Shown: positions 27,839 to 37,084, numbered from the stretch's first letter. The stretch is DNA of 64,000 nucleotides from CAZLYK01 sp964563495 (GCA_964563495.1 CAZLYK010000010.1:4967-68966), one strand, 5' to 3'. Notes: generated by a model from the sequence alone, not told the origin. Numbers and translations are program-made.

Positions 27839-29026
27839 TCAATCGCCGGCTTCGAACAATCCGGCTGCGCCCTGCCCGCCGCCGATACACATGGTCACCA
27901 CGCCGAATCTGGCCTTCCTGCGCGCCATTTCGTTGGCGAGCGTGCCGACCAGGCGAGAGCCGGTCATACCGAATGGGTGGCCGATCGCGATCGAGCCGCC
28001 GTTGACGTTGAGCTTTTCCGGATCGATGCCCAGCCGGTCGCGGCAATAGACGACCTGGACGGCAAAGGCTTCGTTCAATTCCCACAAGTCAATATCTTCG
28101 ACCTTCAACCCGTGACGCTTGAGCAGTTTGGGGACGGCAAAGACCGGCCCGATGCCCATCTCGTCGGGTTCGCAGCCGGCGACGGCAAATCCGCGAAAGA
28201 CCAGCTTGGGGTTGATCCCGAGCCGTTCGGCCTTCTCGCGCGAGACGAGCAGCGTGGCCGAGGCTCCATCGGACAATTGCGAAGAATTACCGGCCGTCAC
28301 CGTACCCTGTCCGCTGTTCGGGTCGAAATGGGGCTTCAATGAGAGCAACCCTTCGAGCGTCGTGTCCGGGCGATTGCATTCGTCTCTGGTCAGGAAGAAC
28401 TCTTCCCGGCCGACGATCTCTCCGGTCTTTTTGTCGACGATGCCGCGGGTCACCTGCATGGGAGCGATCTCGCCTTCGAAAAAACCTTCGGCCTGAGCCC
28501 GCGCCGTCCGCTGCTGGCTGCTCAATGCGTATTCGTCCTGGACTTCGCGCCCGATCTGGTAGCGTTTGGCGACGACCTCGGCGGTGTCGCCCATGACCAT
28601 ATAAATTCCGGGATAGTGCTCTTTGATCCAGGGGTTGGGTTCGGAATCGCGTTTCATCATGGTGATGCTTTCGACTCCGCCGCCGATCGCCGCCTCGGCG
28701 CCATGATTGATGATCTGGTGGGCAGCCATGGCGACGGATTGCAACCCCGATGAACAAAAGCGATTGACCGTCACCCCGGCGACGCTGGCGGGCAGGCCGG
28801 CGATAAGCAGGGCGACGCGGGCGACGTTCGATCCCGACGCGCCGGCCGGGTAACCGCATCCGGCGATGACGTCTTCGATCTCGGCGGGATCGAGCTGCGG
28901 GGTCTTGCGCACCACATCCTTGATGCAGTGAGCCAGTTGATCATCCGGACGGGTCAGGTTGAGCGAACCTCTGTAGGATTTGGCCAGCGGCGTCCGCGAG
29001 CTGGCGACCACGACGGCTTCTCTCAT
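27839..29026 (-). CDS. acetyl-CoA acyltransferase (thiolase)
   Basis: A 395-residue thiolase. The acylated cysteine C91 is in NRFCSSGLQS, NEAFAVQ gives the Asn-containing motif, GHPFGMTGSR the His, and VTMCIGGGQGAAG the second Cys. It cleaves or forms beta-ketoacyl-CoA. It is followed on the same strand (70 bases further) by the multifunctional FadB-like gene transcribed ahead of it, so the pair forms a beta-oxidation module. Note that FadB-like (29097-31217) is upstream in transcription. Confidence 0.93.
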   Translation of the reverse strand: MREAVVVASSRTPLAKSYRGSLNLTRPDDQLAHCIKDVVRKTPQLDPAEIEDVIAGCGYPAGASGSNVARVALLIAGLPASVAGVTVNRFCSSGLQSVAMAAHQIINHGAEAAIGGGVESITMMKRDSEPNPWIKEHYPGIYMVMGDTAEVVAKRYQIGREVQDEYALSSQQRTARAQAEGFFEGEIAPMQVTRGIVDKKTGEIVGREEFFLTRDECNRPDTTLEGLLSLKPHFDPNSGQGTVTAGNSSQLSDGASATLLVSREKAERLGINPKLVFRGFAVAGCEPDEMGIGPVFAVPKLLKRHGLKVEDIDLWELNEAFAVQVVYCRDRLGIDPEKLNVNGGSIAIGHPFGMTGSRLVGTLANEMARRKARFGVVTMCIGGGQGAAGLFEAGD

Positions 29027-29063
29027 TGATTTAAGCTCCCTTTCTTGGCTGATAGAAACATCT

Positions 29064-29101
29064 TGATTAATCCTGCAAAAATCGTGTCAATCCTCTCTAT
29101 T
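29064..29101. repeat. CAGGATT repeat, half copy, at the 3' end of the FadB-like gene
   Basis: One arm only. On the minus strand AAATAGAGAGGATTGACACG begins with the TAG stop codon of the FadB-like gene. Confidence 0.8.
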
Positions 29102-31217
29102 TCTTCTTATCGAAATCGGCGAAGGTCCTGCCTTCTTCCGCCAATTTCTTTAAGAGCGGGGAGGGCGTCCACAGCTCTCCGTGCTCTTCGTGAAATTGGC
29201 GGACGCGATCATAGACCTTCTTCAAGCCGATTGTGTCGGCGTACCACATCGGACCACCGCGCCAGGCGGGATACCCGTAACCGTTGATATAGATGATGTC
29301 GATATCCACCGCGCGGAGTGCGATACCCTCTTCGAGGATCTTGGCGCCCTCGTTGATCAATGCATACTGTGTGCGCTCGATGATCTCTTCATCGGTGACG
29401 GGGCGCCGCCGGATTCCGGCTTCGGCGGCGGCCTGTTCGATCAATTTTGCGACCTCAGGATCGGGAATTGGTTTGCGGTTTTCGTCGTAGCGATACCAGC
29501 CCGCGCTCGTCTTTTGTCCAAAGCGGCCCATTTCGCAGAGCCGATCGGCGATCAGAGGCTTGCGCAGGCCGGGCTTTTCCAGATGCGCGTGCTCCTTGCG
29601 GATGCGCCAGCCGACGTCGAGTCCGGCCAGATCTCCCACGGCCAGCGGCCCCATGGCCATGCCGAATTTGTAGAGCGCGCCGTCGACCTCTTCGGGTTTG
29701 GCCCCCTCTTCAACCAGGAACTGGGCTTCACGGCCGTACTGATGGAGCATGCGGTTTCCGACGAAACCATAACAGTTGCCCACCAGCACGCCGACCTTCT
29801 TGAGCCTCCTGGCCAGAGCCATAGAGGTCGCGATCACCTCTTTGCTCGTCGCCCGGCCGCGCACGATTTCAAGCAGTCGCATGACATTGGCCGGGCTGAA
29901 ATAATGGTGGCCGATGACGAAATCCGGCCTCGAGGTCGCCGCGGCGATCTCGTCGATGTTGAGCGTCGAGGTGTTGGAGGCGAGAATCGCGCCGGGTTTG
30001 CAGATCCGGTTGAGCTCGGCGAAGATCTCCTTCTTCAGCGCCATGCCTTCAAAGACGGCCTCGGTCACGATGTCGGCTTCTCCAAAGCCGTCATAAACGA
30101 GGGTCGGCGTGATCAGCGACAAGCGCCGATCCATCTCCTCCTGGCTGAAACGTCCTTTCCTGACCGAGTTCTCGTAGTTTCTGCGGATGACCGCCATTCC
30201 GCGGTCGAGGGCTTCGCGGGTCGTCTCCTTGAGCAGGACCGGGATGCCGGCGTTGGCGTAGTTCATGGCGATGCCCCCACCCATGGTGCCTGCACCGACG
30301 ATCGCAGCCGTTTTGATCTCAACAGGTTTGATCTCCTTGGGGATGTCGGGGATCTTGGAGACTTCGCGTTCGCCAAAGAAGACGTGGATCATAGCCTTTG
30401 ATTGGTCGGAGTAAAGGCACTGTTTGAAAAGCTCTGCCTCACGGGCACAGCCTTCTGCGAAGGTCAATTTTGTGGCCGCTTCCACCGCGTCGATCGCCGC
30501 CTGCGGAGCCGACATCCCGCGCGCGGCCTTCTTTGCCTGTTCACGGGCGGCGGCGAAGATCGGGGCATTCGTTGCTTCGTCGCCGAGTTTGTCATTCCGC
30601 TCGCGAGTTTTCCGAGGTTTTTCCCCGACGGCGAGCTTCCCGCGCAGGAATGCGACGGCACCCTGCAGCAGGTCTCCTTCGACCAGGTGATCGACGATTC
30701 CGAGAGAGAGAGCTTCGCCGGCGCCGATCGGATTGCCGTCGACGCACATGAGCAGGCCTTTCGCCACGCCCGCCAACCGCGGGAGTCGCTGCGTGCCGGC
30801 GGCGCCCGGAATCAGCCCGAGCTTGACTTCCGGCTGTCCAACCTGGGCCGTCGCGACCGCAACCCGGTAATGAAAGGCCATGGCGATTTCCAGGCCGCCA
30901 CCGAAGGCGGTGCCGTGAATCGCGGCGACGACGGGCTTTGGGCAATCCTCAATCGAGAGCAAAAGGTCGGTAAAGTTGATGCCCTCTTTGCGCTCACCCG
31001 AGGTGATCTTGCCGAATTCGCGGATATCAGCGCCGGCGATGAATGTCTGTCCCGCGCCAATCATGACTGCCCCTCTGATCGAATCGTCATTTTTGACATG
31101 CTCGATAGCTTCGGCAATTCCTTCCGGGACACCCGGGCTGAGGGCATTGACCGGCGGGTTATTAACAGTGATGATTCCTATTTCCTGATCTCTGGTCAGT
31201 CTGACAAGCTGGTTCAT
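29097..31217 (-). CDS. multifunctional enoyl-CoA hydratase / 3-hydroxyacyl-CoA dehydrogenase (FadB/FadJ-like)
   Basis: A 706-residue fusion. The N-terminal crotonase domain (residues 1-190) has the oxyanion-hole segments MIGAGQTFIAGADIREF and AIHGTAFGGGLEIAMA. The Rossmann domain starts with AIVGAGTMGGGIAMNYANAG (about 308), VTEAVFEGMALKK and FVIGHHYFSPANVM follow, and two C-terminal 3HCDH domains complete it. It performs the middle two steps of beta-oxidation, with the thiolase gene next in the transcript. The TAG stop belongs to a palindromic repeat. Confidence 0.94.
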   Translation of the reverse strand: MNQLVRLTRDQEIGIITVNNPPVNALSPGVPEGIAEAIEHVKNDDSIRGAVMIGAGQTFIAGADIREFGKITSGERKEGINFTDLLLSIEDCPKPVVAAIHGTAFGGGLEIAMAFHYRVAVATAQVGQPEVKLGLIPGAAGTQRLPRLAGVAKGLLMCVDGNPIGAGEALSLGIVDHLVEGDLLQGAVAFLRGKLAVGEKPRKTRERNDKLGDEATNAPIFAAAREQAKKAARGMSAPQAAIDAVEAATKLTFAEGCAREAELFKQCLYSDQSKAMIHVFFGEREVSKIPDIPKEIKPVEIKTAAIVGAGTMGGGIAMNYANAGIPVLLKETTREALDRGMAVIRRNYENSVRKGRFSQEEMDRRLSLITPTLVYDGFGEADIVTEAVFEGMALKKEIFAELNRICKPGAILASNTSTLNIDEIAAATSRPDFVIGHHYFSPANVMRLLEIVRGRATSKEVIATSMALARRLKKVGVLVGNCYGFVGNRMLHQYGREAQFLVEEGAKPEEVDGALYKFGMAMGPLAVGDLAGLDVGWRIRKEHAHLEKPGLRKPLIADRLCEMGRFGQKTSAGWYRYDENRKPIPDPEVAKLIEQAAAEAGIRRRPVTDEEIIERTQYALINEGAKILEEGIALRAVDIDIIYINGYGYPAWRGGPMWYADTIGLKKVYDRVRQFHEEHGELWTPSPLLKKLAEEGRTFADFDKKK

Positions 31218-31237
31218 AAATTTTGTTCCTCTTGATA

Positions 31238-31300
31238 AATGGACAGGATTGACAGGATTTGTCCAGGATACACAAGATAAAATCTTGTGTATCCTCTATT
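31238..31300. repeat. CAGGATT palindromic repeat upstream of the FadB-like gene
   Basis: Left arm AATGGACAGGATTGACAGG, a central ACACAAGATAAAATCTTGTGT palindrome, and a short right arm. It lies between the GNAT gene and the FadB-like start, so here it is in a 5' region. Confidence 0.85.
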
Positions 31301-31315
31301 CATATTTGCCGACAG

Positions 31316-31831
31316 TTAATCCAGGACGGCGGCGTAGACCAATTCGTCCATGACCCGGCCTTCCTTGATGATCGCTTTGCGCAAGCGGGCTTCCAGTTGA
31401 TAACCGGCTTTTTCCAGCACGCGCGACGACGCCGGATTCGATTCGAGCACACCGGCATAGATCCGGTGGAGCGCGAAGTTTGCAAAACCCCAATCGGTCA
31501 AAGCGGCTACGGCTTCAGTCATAATTCCGCGCCCCCAGAACTCTTCGCCCAGCCAATAGCCGATTTCGGCCGAGCAGCGGTAAATGTCTTCTCTCAGGAT
31601 CAGACCGATTCCGCCGACCGCCGCACCATTAGCGGCAATCGCGAAGTTGGTGAGGGGCAATTCGGTTTCGGCCGCCGCGATCCATTGCCGGGCATTCTCG
31701 AGGGTATAAGGATGAGGAAACCGGTCGCGGACATTGCGCCAGATTTTGTAATTGTTGGCGTGGTATGCCAGAGACCGTTCATCGCCGTGACGCCAGGGAC
31801 GGACTGTGCAGGTTTTGAGTTTGAGCTTCAT
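31316..31831 (-). CDS. GNAT-family N-acetyltransferase (RimJ/RimL type)
   Basis: A 171-residue acetyltransferase. The pattern AEIGYWLGEEFWGRGIMTEAV is the acetyl-CoA binding loop, followed by RIYAGVLESNPASSRVLEKAGY, which is typical of RimJ/RimL-like ribosomal-protein or small-molecule acetyltransferases. The ATG at 31831 has GAGGTCG upstream. It starts 20 bases after the end of chrA on the same strand. The acceptor is unknown. Confidence 0.88.
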   Translation of the reverse strand: MKLKLKTCTVRPWRHGDERSLAYHANNYKIWRNVRDRFPHPYTLENARQWIAAAETELPLTNFAIAANGAAVGGIGLILREDIYRCSAEIGYWLGEEFWGRGIMTEAVAALTDWGFANFALHRIYAGVLESNPASSRVLEKAGYQLEARLRKAIIKEGRVMDELVYAAVLD

Positions 31832-31851
31832 CGCTTTTACGACCTCTAAGT

Positions 31852-33384
31852 TCAAATATGCAGCCACTGCACCAGTCCGCGTGAGATGAGCAATTGCAAT
31901 AGACCGCAGCCGAAAATTATCACCACTGGATTGAGCCTGGCGCGCAGCATGAGCAGAAAAGCCAGGGTCGCGACCAGGAAATTATCAGGGGTGCTCAAAC
32001 CGGATTTGACCAGGCTCACCCCGGCCGCGGCGAGCATGCCGACGACCGCCGGCGCGACGCCGGCGAGAAAGGCCTGGACCTGGAAGTTGGTGCGAAACCG
32101 GTTGATCGAAGTCCCCGCGATGACCGTCATGATGAACGACGGCAGAAAGGCGGCTATCGTCGCGGCCACTGCGCCGATCAGGCCGGCGACTTTGTATCCG
32201 ATGAACGTCGCCGTGATCAGCACCGGACCGGGTGTGATCTGTCCGAAGGCCATCCCGTCGGCGAAAGTGCGGTGATCCATCCAGCGATAAACCTCGACGA
32301 TATCGGTTTCGATCTGCGGGATCATGACGAATCCTCCGCCGAAAGTGACCGTACCGACGCGCAGAAAGATTGAGACCAATTGCCAGACGGTGACGAATTT
32401 TGAGAGGACCGGCCAGGCGAAGAGAGGGAGTAAAAAGAGCGGAGCGAAAGACCTCAGCTTACCGGTGGTTCCGGTCTTGCCGGTAAAGGGCAGCGTCATC
32501 TGGCTGTCGTGTAGTGACTTTGAAGCGTCAGCCTTTTTCTCATCCTGCTCGACCGTCTTCTCGGCGCTTTTCTTCGACGGCAAGGCGACTTCGAGCTTGT
32601 AATCGTCCGCCAGTCGATCCGGATGTTCGATCATGTCGGCGGCCTGCTGTCTGGCCTGCTGTTCGGCGACAGCCGAACGAGCCTGGGTTTGCCGTTCTTT
32701 GCGCAAGCGCTGGCGAACGCGCTGGCGAACGCGGGTCTTATAGGATTTGATAAAGATCCCCGTGATTCCGGCGACCAGCACTACCTCAACCACCGTGGTT
32801 TGGGTGAAGATGAGCATGAAAGCCACGGCCACTCCCAGCTCGAGGTGCCATTGTTGTTGCATGGCGGTTTTGCCGAGTCTGACCGTGGTTGCCGCGATCA
32901 AGCCGGCGACGGCGGCGTTGAAACCTTGAAAGATCCGCTGCGCATCGGCCAGGTGATGGAGTTGACTATGCGTAATAGTCAGCGCGATCATCATGAGGAA
33001 AGACGGCAGAATGAAGCTGGCCACCGAGACCATTGCGCCGCGTATCCCGCCGAGCTTGAGCCCGACGTAAGTGATGGCGTTGGCCGCATTGGCTCCGGGC
33101 AGGCTTTGAGCGAGCGAGACGGCATCCAGAAACTCCTCTTCCGACAGCCATCGACGCTCGCGGACAACCAGGCGGCGAATTTGCGCAATCACCGCCACGC
33201 CTCCTCCGAAGCCGGTCACCCCCAGCTTGAGGAAAGTCCGGCTCAGCGACCGCCAATCGACTTTGGATTCCTGAGGTGCGAACTGGTCGGCGATCCAGTC
33301 CTGCAACTGACCAAAGTACCTGGCCAGGGACGCTTTCAACTCGGTTATCTGGATTCTTTCGTTCACCTTCTCACGAGATAGCAT
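31852..33384 (-). CDS. chrA: chromate transporter ChrA, two-domain form
   Basis: A 510-residue membrane protein with two homologous CHR domains. The first (residues 40-220) has FLKLGVTGFGGGVAVIAQIRR and SLAQSLPGANAANAITYVG; the second (residues 345-510) has FLRVGTVTFGGGFVMIPQIE and AFGQITPGPVLITATFIG. The two halves are joined by an unusually long, highly charged linker of about 100 residues, partly from repeated codons (RVRQRVRQRLRK). It expels chromate or takes up sulfate. The ATG at 33384 is chosen because an ATG at 33441 would overlap the divergent npdG; a GTG 7 codons further in is also possible. Confidence 0.88.
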   Translation of the reverse strand: MLSREKVNERIQITELKASLARYFGQLQDWIADQFAPQESKVDWRSLSRTFLKLGVTGFGGGVAVIAQIRRLVVRERRWLSEEEFLDAVSLAQSLPGANAANAITYVGLKLGGIRGAMVSVASFILPSFLMMIALTITHSQLHHLADAQRIFQGFNAAVAGLIAATTVRLGKTAMQQQWHLELGVAVAFMLIFTQTTVVEVVLVAGITGIFIKSYKTRVRQRVRQRLRKERQTQARSAVAEQQARQQAADMIEHPDRLADDYKLEVALPSKKSAEKTVEQDEKKADASKSLHDSQMTLPFTGKTGTTGKLRSFAPLFLLPLFAWPVLSKFVTVWQLVSIFLRVGTVTFGGGFVMIPQIETDIVEVYRWMDHRTFADGMAFGQITPGPVLITATFIGYKVAGLIGAVAATIAAFLPSFIMTVIAGTSINRFRTNFQVQAFLAGVAPAVVGMLAAAGVSLVKSGLSTPDNFLVATLAFLLMLRARLNPVVIIFGCGLLQLLISRGLVQWLHI

Positions 33385-33413
33385 CTTCAATAGGTTGTAA
33401 TCTGAGGGGATGC

Positions 33414-33419
33414 TACAAT
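33414..33419 (+). promoter_or_regulatory. candidate -10 box giving a leaderless npdG transcript
   Basis: TACAAT ends 6 bases before the npdG ATG, so transcription would begin at or next to the start codon. No Shine-Dalgarno sequence is present. The -35 region is weak. Confidence 0.4.
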
Positions 33420-33425
33420 CCGGCC

Positions 33426-34124
33426 ATGCCAAACCAACCATTAATTCAACGAATCGCTATTATCGGGGGGACTGGTGATCAGGGTAAAGGGCTGGCGTTG
33501 AGATGGGCGCGCGCCGGCTATGAAATTATGATCGGATCGCGCGATGCCGGACGGGCGCAAGTCGCGGCCGAGGAGATTCGTGCGAGACTCACCGGCGTGG
33601 GCGCCGGGTTGGTCAGGGTTGGGGGCTCGGTCAATGCCGAGGCGGCTGAAGGGGCGCCCGTGGTTGTGCTGGCGGTGCCGTTTGCCGCGCAGATCGCAAC
33701 GGTCAAGGATATTCGTGAAAAGGTCCAACCCGGGGCACTGTTTGTCGATGTGACGGTGCCGCTCGAACCCGCCGTCGGCGGACGCCCGACCCGCGTGCTC
33801 GGGGTCTGGGCCGGGTCGGCGGCGGAACAATCCGCCGAGCTGCTGCCGGAAGGCATCCGGGTCGTTTCGGCTTTTCACAATGTCTCGGCTTCGGCGCTCT
33901 CTGATCTCTCACACCAAGTCGACTGCGACATCATCGTTTGCGGCGACGACAAAGCGGCGCGTGAACAACTGCGCCCATTGATCGAGGCAGTCGCCGGATG
34001 CCGTTATGTCGACGGCGGCCCGCTCTCTAATTCGAGGATCGTCGAAGCCTGGACCTCGCTGCTGATCGGGATCAATATTCGATATAAATCGCACGCCGGA
34101 GTGCGGATCACCGGAATCAATTGA
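33426..34124 (+). CDS. npdG: NADPH-dependent F420 reductase
   Basis: A 232-residue Rossmann enzyme that transfers hydride between NADPH and cofactor F420. The nucleotide-binding IAIIGGTGDQGKGLALRWARAG is typical of the NpdG family, and GSRDAGRA after strand two fits NADP binding. The C-terminus YVDGGPLSNSRIVEAWTSLLIGIN also matches. The ATG at 33426 is divergent from chrA with 41 bases between starts. It supports F420 use by this organism, together with the LLM oxidoreductase at 6972. Confidence 0.9.
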   Translation: MPNQPLIQRIAIIGGTGDQGKGLALRWARAGYEIMIGSRDAGRAQVAAEEIRARLTGVGAGLVRVGGSVNAEAAEGAPVVVLAVPFAAQIATVKDIREKVQPGALFVDVTVPLEPAVGGRPTRVLGVWAGSAAEQSAELLPEGIRVVSAFHNVSASALSDLSHQVDCDIIVCGDDKAAREQLRPLIEAVAGCRYVDGGPLSNSRIVEAWTSLLIGINIRYKSHAGVRITGIN

Positions 34125-34150
34125 GGAGCCGAGACTGCCGGCGAAGGTGA

Positions 34151-34237
34151 AATAGACAGGATAAACAAGATTTTTGCAGGACAGAACAAGACTAGATCTT
34201 GTAAAATCCTGGACAAATCCTGTCAATCCTGTCTATT
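34151..34237. repeat. CAGGATT palindromic repeat between npdG and coaA
   Basis: A full copy with both arms and a central palindromic stretch around 34188-34200. It lies between two co-directional genes, 26 bases after npdG. Confidence 0.9.
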
Positions 34238-34281
34238 TATCCATTCGCCATCAGGAGCAGTAAGGTTATCACGGTATCACC

Positions 34282-35217
34282 ATGCCCCCTTCACCATATA
34301 TTTCTTTGGATCGCGCCGAGTGGGGACGGCTGCGCAATTCGACGCCCCTCACATTGACCGAGGACGATCTGATCAGGCTGCGCGGGATCAATGAAATGAT
34401 CTCTCTGCGTGAAGTCGAGGAGATCTATCTGCCGCTCTCGCGGTTGCTCAACCTGTATGTCGCGGCGACTCAGAATCTGCACAAAGCGAGATACACTTTT
34501 CTACGCGATACGACACCGAAGGTGCCTTATGTGATCGGGGTGGCCGGCAGTGTGGCGGTCGGCAAGAGCACTACCGCGCGCATCCTCCAGGCGCTGCTGG
34601 CGCGCTGGCCGAATCATCCGAAAGTAGACCTGATCACGACCGACGGGTTTCTCTATCCAAACGCGGTGCTCGAAGAGCGTGGCCTCATGCAGCGGAAAGG
34701 ATTTCCCGAAAGCTATGACCGTCGCCGTCTATTGAGATTCGTCGCCGATGTCAAATCCGGCGTGCCCGAAGTCGCCGCCCCGGTCTATTCTCATCTCGCC
34801 TATGACATCCTGCCGGAAGAGGTTCATCTGGTCAGGCAGCCGGACATCATGATTCTCGAAGGATTGAATGTGCTCCAGACAGGCGTGGGCAGCGCCGACT
34901 ACAGCTACCAGGTCTTTGTCTCGGATTACTTCGATTTTTCACTATACGTCGACGCCGAAGAGGAGGACATCGAGCGCTGGTACGTCGAGCGCTTTCTGAC
35001 CCTGCGCCGGACCGCGTTTCGGGATCCGGCTTCATATTTTCATCGCTACGCCGATTTAACCGTCGAAGAGTCTCGCCAGAAGGCGATCAAGATATGGAAT
35101 GAGATCAACGGCGTCAATCTGCGTGAAAACATCCTGCCGACGCGCACCCGCGCCCATTTGATCCTGGAAAAAGGGCCGGATCATTCGATCCGCCAGGTAT
35201 GGTTAAGGAAACTCTAG
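34282..35217 (+). CDS. coaA: pantothenate kinase, type I (CoaA)
   Basis: A 311-residue kinase for the first step of coenzyme A synthesis. The P-loop GSVAVGKST is at residues 89-97, TTDGFLYPN and KGFPESYD follow, and the end has NILPTRTRAHLILEKG, as in Escherichia coli CoaA. Length is standard. The ATG at 34282 has no good ribosome binding site upstream. Confidence 0.95.
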   Translation: MPPSPYISLDRAEWGRLRNSTPLTLTEDDLIRLRGINEMISLREVEEIYLPLSRLLNLYVAATQNLHKARYTFLRDTTPKVPYVIGVAGSVAVGKSTTARILQALLARWPNHPKVDLITTDGFLYPNAVLEERGLMQRKGFPESYDRRRLLRFVADVKSGVPEVAAPVYSHLAYDILPEEVHLVRQPDIMILEGLNVLQTGVGSADYSYQVFVSDYFDFSLYVDAEEEDIERWYVERFLTLRRTAFRDPASYFHRYADLTVEESRQKAIKIWNEINGVNLRENILPTRTRAHLILEKGPDHSIRQVWLRKL

Positions 35218-35277
35218 GGAGGACTGGTGCGACCTCATCGGAATGATGACCGAGATGTCCATGGTTCTCAATCCCGT

Positions 35278-36216
35278 CTATCCAGATGCGCGCCAGAAGT
35301 TGCAACTGAATCTTGCCTGACTATCGAGCCAGGTTTGCGCGGGTTGGAATCCGCTCGCTTGAGCCAGGGATTCCAGTTGCGAAAGATCGTACTTGTAAGA
35401 ACTCTCGGTATGGATCGTCTCACCCGCCTGGAAATCGACCTCTAAGCCGAGGCCTTGAAGACAGACCTTCTGCGCGACGCGGCTGACCAGGTGCATCTCG
35501 ATGCGGCCGCTCAATTCATGGTAGATCGCGCGATGCTCGAAGCTGGTCGGATCGAAATTTCCCTCGAGCTCACGATTGATGCGCAAGAGCAGGTTGAGAT
35601 TGAAGGCCGCCGTCACGCCGATTGCATCGTTGTAGGCAGGCAGCAACCAGGCCGGTGATTTTTTGAGGTCGGCGCCGAGCAGCAATCCGTCCTCGCTTTG
35701 CAGGGCGCCGCGAATCTCCTGGAGAAGTCCCCTGGCTTCATCGGGGGGGTAATTGCCGATGTTTGAACCGAGGAAGAGGACGAGCAGCTTTTCTCCGTTC
35801 CGGCGGACGATCGATCCGAGGCCGGCCGTATAATCGCCGGCGTGCGCAGTAATGCTCAGACCCGGGTAATCGTTGAGCAGCTTGCCGGCGCTCTCTTCAA
35901 GCATGGTCGCAGAGATATCGACCGGCTGGTAGTGCAACCGATCCTGACTCGAGAGGATCGCTTCGATCAGCAGGCGTGTTTTGATCGAGCTCCCGCTTCC
36001 CAATTCGACCATGCCGGTCGGGCCCGGCAATTGAGCCACGATCTCTGCTGCGTGGCGTTCGAAGATCTCGGTCTCGGCGCGTGTCAGATAGTATTCCGGC
36101 AGCAGACAGATCGCCTCGAAGAGCCGAGACCCGAGCGCATCATAAAAATATTTCGGCGGCAGCGACTTCGGATTCGAAGTCAGCCCCCTTCGCACGTCTT
36201 CGGCAAACTTGTTCAT
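35278..36216 (-). CDS. egtD: L-histidine N-alpha-methyltransferase EgtD
   Basis: A 312-residue SAM enzyme that makes hercynine, the first step to ergothioneine. PPKYFYDALGSRLFEAICLLPEYYLTRAE at the N-terminus and VELGSGSSIKTRLL (SAM binding, about residue 70) are typical, and the IGNYPPDEA and NSDGLLLG-like regions are in order. The ATG at 36216 follows a short spacer. No egtB (sulfoxide synthase) or egtE is nearby, so the partner genes must lie elsewhere or the product is hercynine. Confidence 0.92.
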   Translation of the reverse strand: MNKFAEDVRRGLTSNPKSLPPKYFYDALGSRLFEAICLLPEYYLTRAETEIFERHAAEIVAQLPGPTGMVELGSGSSIKTRLLIEAILSSQDRLHYQPVDISATMLEESAGKLLNDYPGLSITAHAGDYTAGLGSIVRRNGEKLLVLFLGSNIGNYPPDEARGLLQEIRGALQSEDGLLLGADLKKSPAWLLPAYNDAIGVTAAFNLNLLLRINRELEGNFDPTSFEHRAIYHELSGRIEMHLVSRVAQKVCLQGLGLEVDFQAGETIHTESSYKYDLSQLESLAQASGFQPAQTWLDSQARFSCNFWRASG

Positions 36217-36239
36217 CCCGTCTATTGATAAATTGATAA

Positions 36240-36413
36240 TCAGTTGTATCGTTTATCACGAAAGGCGAAGAGGTAGAGCCCCGCACCGACAAATGGAATC
36301 ATGATGATGGTCACCAGCACCAGCTTGGTCGCCCAGTCCCTCGATGATTTTAAGACATCGATAATAGCGATCAGATTGAGAATTGCATAAGCGATGAGTA
36401 ATAACTTAATCAT
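36240..36413 (-). CDS. small membrane protein with PLD-nuclease N-terminal-like domain
   Basis: A 57-residue protein with two hydrophobic segments (residues 1-17 and 29-50) separated by DVLKSSRDWATK, the layout of the PLDc_N domain seen in many small membrane proteins. There is no catalytic HKD motif, so no enzyme function is implied. The ATG at 36413 follows GAGGCGGAAAACA. It ends 24 bases before the egtD start on the same strand. Confidence 0.75.
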   Translation of the reverse strand: MIKLLLIAYAILNLIAIIDVLKSSRDWATKLVLVTIIMIPFVGAGLYLFAFRDKRYN

Positions 36414-36443
36414 TGTTTTCCGCCTCAGTTTCGCTCCGCCAAA

Positions 36444-36583
36444 AAAAGCCTGGGAACGCGGGTGTCCGGGCCGCATGTTCCGGAGAAGAAACCGATCATC
36501 AACCTAGTCGGGCTAGTCGGGCTAGTCGGGCTAGTCGGGCTAGGCAGGCTAGGCGGGCGGGACGCCCGTGTTCCCAGGCTTTT
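36444..36583. repeat. inverted repeat enclosing a 9-bp tandem array
   Basis: A 24-bp inverted repeat (36444-36467 and 36560-36583, AAAAGCCTGGGAACGCGGGT on the left) with two mismatches that both give G-U pairs. Inside, at 36504-36557, are six head-to-tail copies of CTAGTCGGG, the last two diverged (CTAGGCAGG, CTAGGCGGG). It lies between yqeY and the small membrane gene. It is not a CRISPR array: unit length is 9 bp and there are no spacers. Confidence 0.85.
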
Positions 36584-36634
36584 CATTCCGCAGCCAGCCT
36601 TACGACTTGGTTTCGGGCTTTGTTCCTCGGAACC

Positions 36635-37084
36635 TCATCCGCCCAGCCTGGCCTTGACCAGTTGGTTGACGATTTTGCCGTCGACGGTCTGGCCGGCGAG
36701 TTTGGCCATGACCGCCTTCATGACATTACCCATCTCTTTGATCGAAGTCGCGCCGGTCTCGGCGATCGTCGCTTCGACGATCTGGGCAATCGCCGCTTGG
36801 TCGAGCGCGGCGGGCAGGTACTCTTCGATCACGACGATCTCGTCCGCCTCCTTTGCCGCCAGCTCCCCCCGGCCGGCCTGCCGGTACTGCTCGACGCTGT
36901 CGCGGCGCTGTTTGACGAGTGATTGCAGGACTTTGATCGACTCGGCGTCGTCGAGCGGGGCCATCTTTTCAATCTCACGGTTTTTGAGCGCGGCCTTGAC
37001 CATGCGCAAGGTTGAGAGCCGGTCGGTGTCCTTGTTCTTCATGGCGCTCTTCAAATCCTGATCGATGCGTTCGAGAAATGTCAT
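36635..37084 (-). CDS. yqeY: GatB/YqeY domain protein
   Basis: A 149-residue protein made only of the YqeY domain, which in other proteins is the tail of aspartyl/glutamyl-tRNA amidotransferase subunit B. Typical stretches are LSTLRMVKAALKNREIEK, EADEIVVIEEYLPA and MGNVMKAVMAKLAGQ. The function of stand-alone YqeY is poorly defined. The ATG at 37084 has GGGGGAAACCAGG upstream. Confidence 0.92.
   Translation of the reverse strand: MTFLERIDQDLKSAMKNKDTDRLSTLRMVKAALKNREIEKMAPLDDAESIKVLQSLVKQRRDSVEQYRQAGRGELAAKEADEIVVIEEYLPAALDQAAIAQIVEATIAETGATSIKEMGNVMKAVMAKLAGQTVDGKIVNQLVKARLGG

Noticed and set aside
29181..30401. 406-codon plus-strand open frame
   Set aside because: Antisense to the FadB-like gene, which has all domain motifs.
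36504..36557. CRISPR-like short repeats
   Set aside because: The unit is 9 bp and units are contiguous with no spacers; no cas gene is in the window.
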